In this document: one piece after another, positions 58,838 to 64,000 of the stretch
Numbering within the stretch: position 1 is the first letter of the stretch
Layout of the letters: each line of letters starts with the position of its first letter
Source of the DNA: an uncultured Marinobacterium sp.
Lineage (GTDB): Bacteria; Pseudomonadota; Gammaproteobacteria; Pseudomonadales; Balneatricaceae
Reading direction: 5' to 3'
DNA: 64,000 bases
Assembly (NCBI GenBank): GCA_947501565.1
Contig: CANMWJ010000005.1
Coordinates: forward strand, 124,001-188,000
Program-made: the position numbers and the translations under genes
Notes under the pieces: generated by a model
The model's input: the letters and a program-made list of their open reading frames with translations, nothing else
What the model was told of the DNA's origin: nothing
Database searches by the model: none

Positions 58838-59340
58838 TGGGCCTGATCAAACGCGAGATAGCTGCGCAGGATGCGGGTCGCAACCGCATCGTACATCTCC
58901 TGACGCAGCAGAGCTTCCTGCTCGTCCTTGGCAGCCGCAGCGTCAGCGTCGTAGGTGTAAACTTGTTCGATGGTTGTGCTTTGGGCCTCGCGCAGGTTTT
59001 TGGCTACTTCGCGTAACTCGAAATCGACCTTAAGGGTCAGTGAGTATTCGTCTACGCGTGCGTTACTGTCGAGGGAGATAGAGTCACGGCTAAAACGTGT
59101 GTCCAGGATGGTGAGGTGGTAAGTCGCTGCACTGTCGCGCGAAATACCGTTGTCCATCAGGGCGCGCTTCAGGGCGCGCCGCAGCGTTGGATCAGCCTGT
59201 TCTTCCTGAACACTCAGCTGTTGCTTCGCGTCGGAAACATCGAGCTCACCACGCAGATGAAAGCCGCAGGCGGATAGCAGCGACAAGGTGCATGCCAGCG
59301 TGATCGCCAGCAGTGGTTTGAGTTTCAAGTGCGTGGTCAT
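58834..59340 (-). CDS. lptE: LPS-assembly lipoprotein LptE
   Basis: A 168-residue outer-membrane lipoprotein (lipobox LSAC near residue 26, then GFHLRG, the family signature). It plugs LptD for LPS insertion. Downstream of leuS with 28 bases between and coupled to holA. Confidence 0.93.
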   Translation of the reverse strand: MTTHLKLKPLLAITLACTLSLLSACGFHLRGELDVSDAKQQLSVQEEQADPTLRRALKRALMDNGISRDSAATYHLTILDTRFSRDSISLDSNARVDEYSLTLKVDFELREVAKNLREAQSTTIEQVYTYDADAAAAKDEQEALLRQEMYDAVATRILRSYLAFDQAQ

Positions 59341-59368
59341 TACGAGCTCCTGAATCCTGATGCTGCGC

Positions 59369-63041
<3,673 letters not shown>

Positions 63042-64000
63042 AGCGGCGGTTGCGCTTTCCTCCCACCAATCCTGCCAGCGCAAATAGCGCCGCCAGCCCC
63101 AGAACCGGCGTGCTACCAAATTTCTGGAACGGGGTAAGACCAGTGCGTGTTTCTATCTCGCTGGATACCGTAGCCTGCGTGTAGCGCGGTGCCTGGGAAC
63201 GGATCTGTCCCTGAGGATCGATAAAACCAGAGATGCCGTTGTTGGTCGCGCGGATTACCCAGCGGCCGGTTTCCAGCGCACGCATCTGTGCGATCTGCAT
63301 ATGCTGATCCGGTGCAATTGAGTGACCAAACCAGGTGTCGTTAGAAACCGTGACGATGAAGTCGCTCTCCATACTGCCCTGGCGCACCAGCTCCGGGTAA
63401 GCAATCTCGTAACAGATCGCCGCCGCGATTCGCATGCCGTTCATCAGCAGTGGACGTTGCTCACCCAGCGGCAGGCTGAAGCTGGACATCGGCAGGTTGA
63501 AGAAATCCAGTACGCCGCGTAGGTGATCTTCCAGTGGTACGTACTCGCCAAAAGGTACCAGGCGTTGCTTGTGGTAGACGCCGCTGCCGCCAGTGATAAA
63601 CGCCAAGCTGTTGTGGTATTTGCGCTCGCGGGATACCGGATCCATACGGTGTGTGGGCAGGCCGCTGATCAGTGCGCTGCCGTCCTCGTCCAGTTTATCG
63701 AGCATATCGCCCAGATAGGGCGCTGCTCGACTGAAAAAGGTAGAGATCGCCGTCTCTGGCCAGATAATCAGTTCGTCACCGCTGTGCGGCAGGGTCAGTG
63801 CTTCGTAGCGGGCGAAGATCGTTTCCCGGTATTTCGGGTCCCACTTCTCCTCCTGCAGGGTGTCTGCCTGTACCAGAGTTACCGACACGGGTTTATCGCC
63901 GCTTTGGGTCCAGTCATTATCGAGGAGTGGCAGCAGCGCCCACGGCAGGGCGAGCAGTGTTAGCTTAATGACGCGCTGTGACAGGTTTTGCGGGCGGAAA

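Overview
The window is chromosomal DNA of a gammaproteobacterium. It is gene-dense with moderately high GC. The gene order matches Pseudomonas and Oceanospirillales-type marine bacteria: ypjD/ffh-rpsP-rimM-trmD-rplS-xerD-dsbC-hom-thrC-recJ, nudF-yqiB-cpdA-yqiA-parE-parC, and proA-nadD-rsfS-rlmH-mrdA-rodA-mltB-rlpA-dacA-dat-ybeD-lipB-lipA, then holA-lptE-leuS. A marine member of Oceanospirillales is my best guess from synteny and protein flavour (inference only). I saw no tRNA, rRNA, insertion sequence, prophage or CRISPR array. Layout: 0-4.3 kb holds folX, a hexose-phosphate epimerase, a slipin/NfeD membrane-protease pair and a YbaK-type deacylase preceded by a structured leader. 4.3-9.0 kb is the main accessory item: a complete four-subunit cytoplasmic [NiFe] hydrogenase of the NAD(P)-linked hydBGDA type with its own maturation protease. 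An FNR-like site lies upstream and a His-rich exported protein follows. 9.5-14.5 kb carries small housekeeping genes (YqfO-like, two Nudix hydrolases, gamma carbonic anhydrase, DUF1289, MTH1187, CorB-like, YpjD). 14.6-28.2 kb is the translation, recombination and threonine block. 28.2-34.6 kb mixes an orphan nucleotide-sugar dehydrogenase, an EAL-CBS-GGDEF protein, a SulP transporter, NudF and a lone CheX. 34.7-44.5 kb is the cpdA/parE/parC block with a pilin-like gene lodged between parE and parC, a membrane diguanylate cyclase and a YtjB-like protein with an unusual C-terminal extension. 44.6-56.5 kb is the elongasome and lipoate block. 56.6-64 kb has OsmC, an AT-rich convergent gap with DnaA-box-like sites, a lipoprotein cytochrome c, holA-lptE-leuS, ybeL, a small exported protein and the 3' part of lnt. 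How genes work together: hydBGDA and the protease build one soluble hydrogenase. mrdA, rodA, mltB, rlpA and dacA build and trim the lateral cell wall, with dat making a D-amino acid precursor. lipB and lipA make protein-bound lipoate. hom and thrC end threonine synthesis. Two separate c-di-GMP proteins (one predicted phosphodiesterase, one predicted cyclase) and a CheX suggest active signalling and motility control. Most of the window is ordinary core genome. The points most worth checking are the leader RNA at 3760-3832, the hydrogenase locus, the pilin gene between the topoisomerase IV genes, the YtjB-cyclase-like fusion, and the convergent gap at 57.1-57.4 kb.
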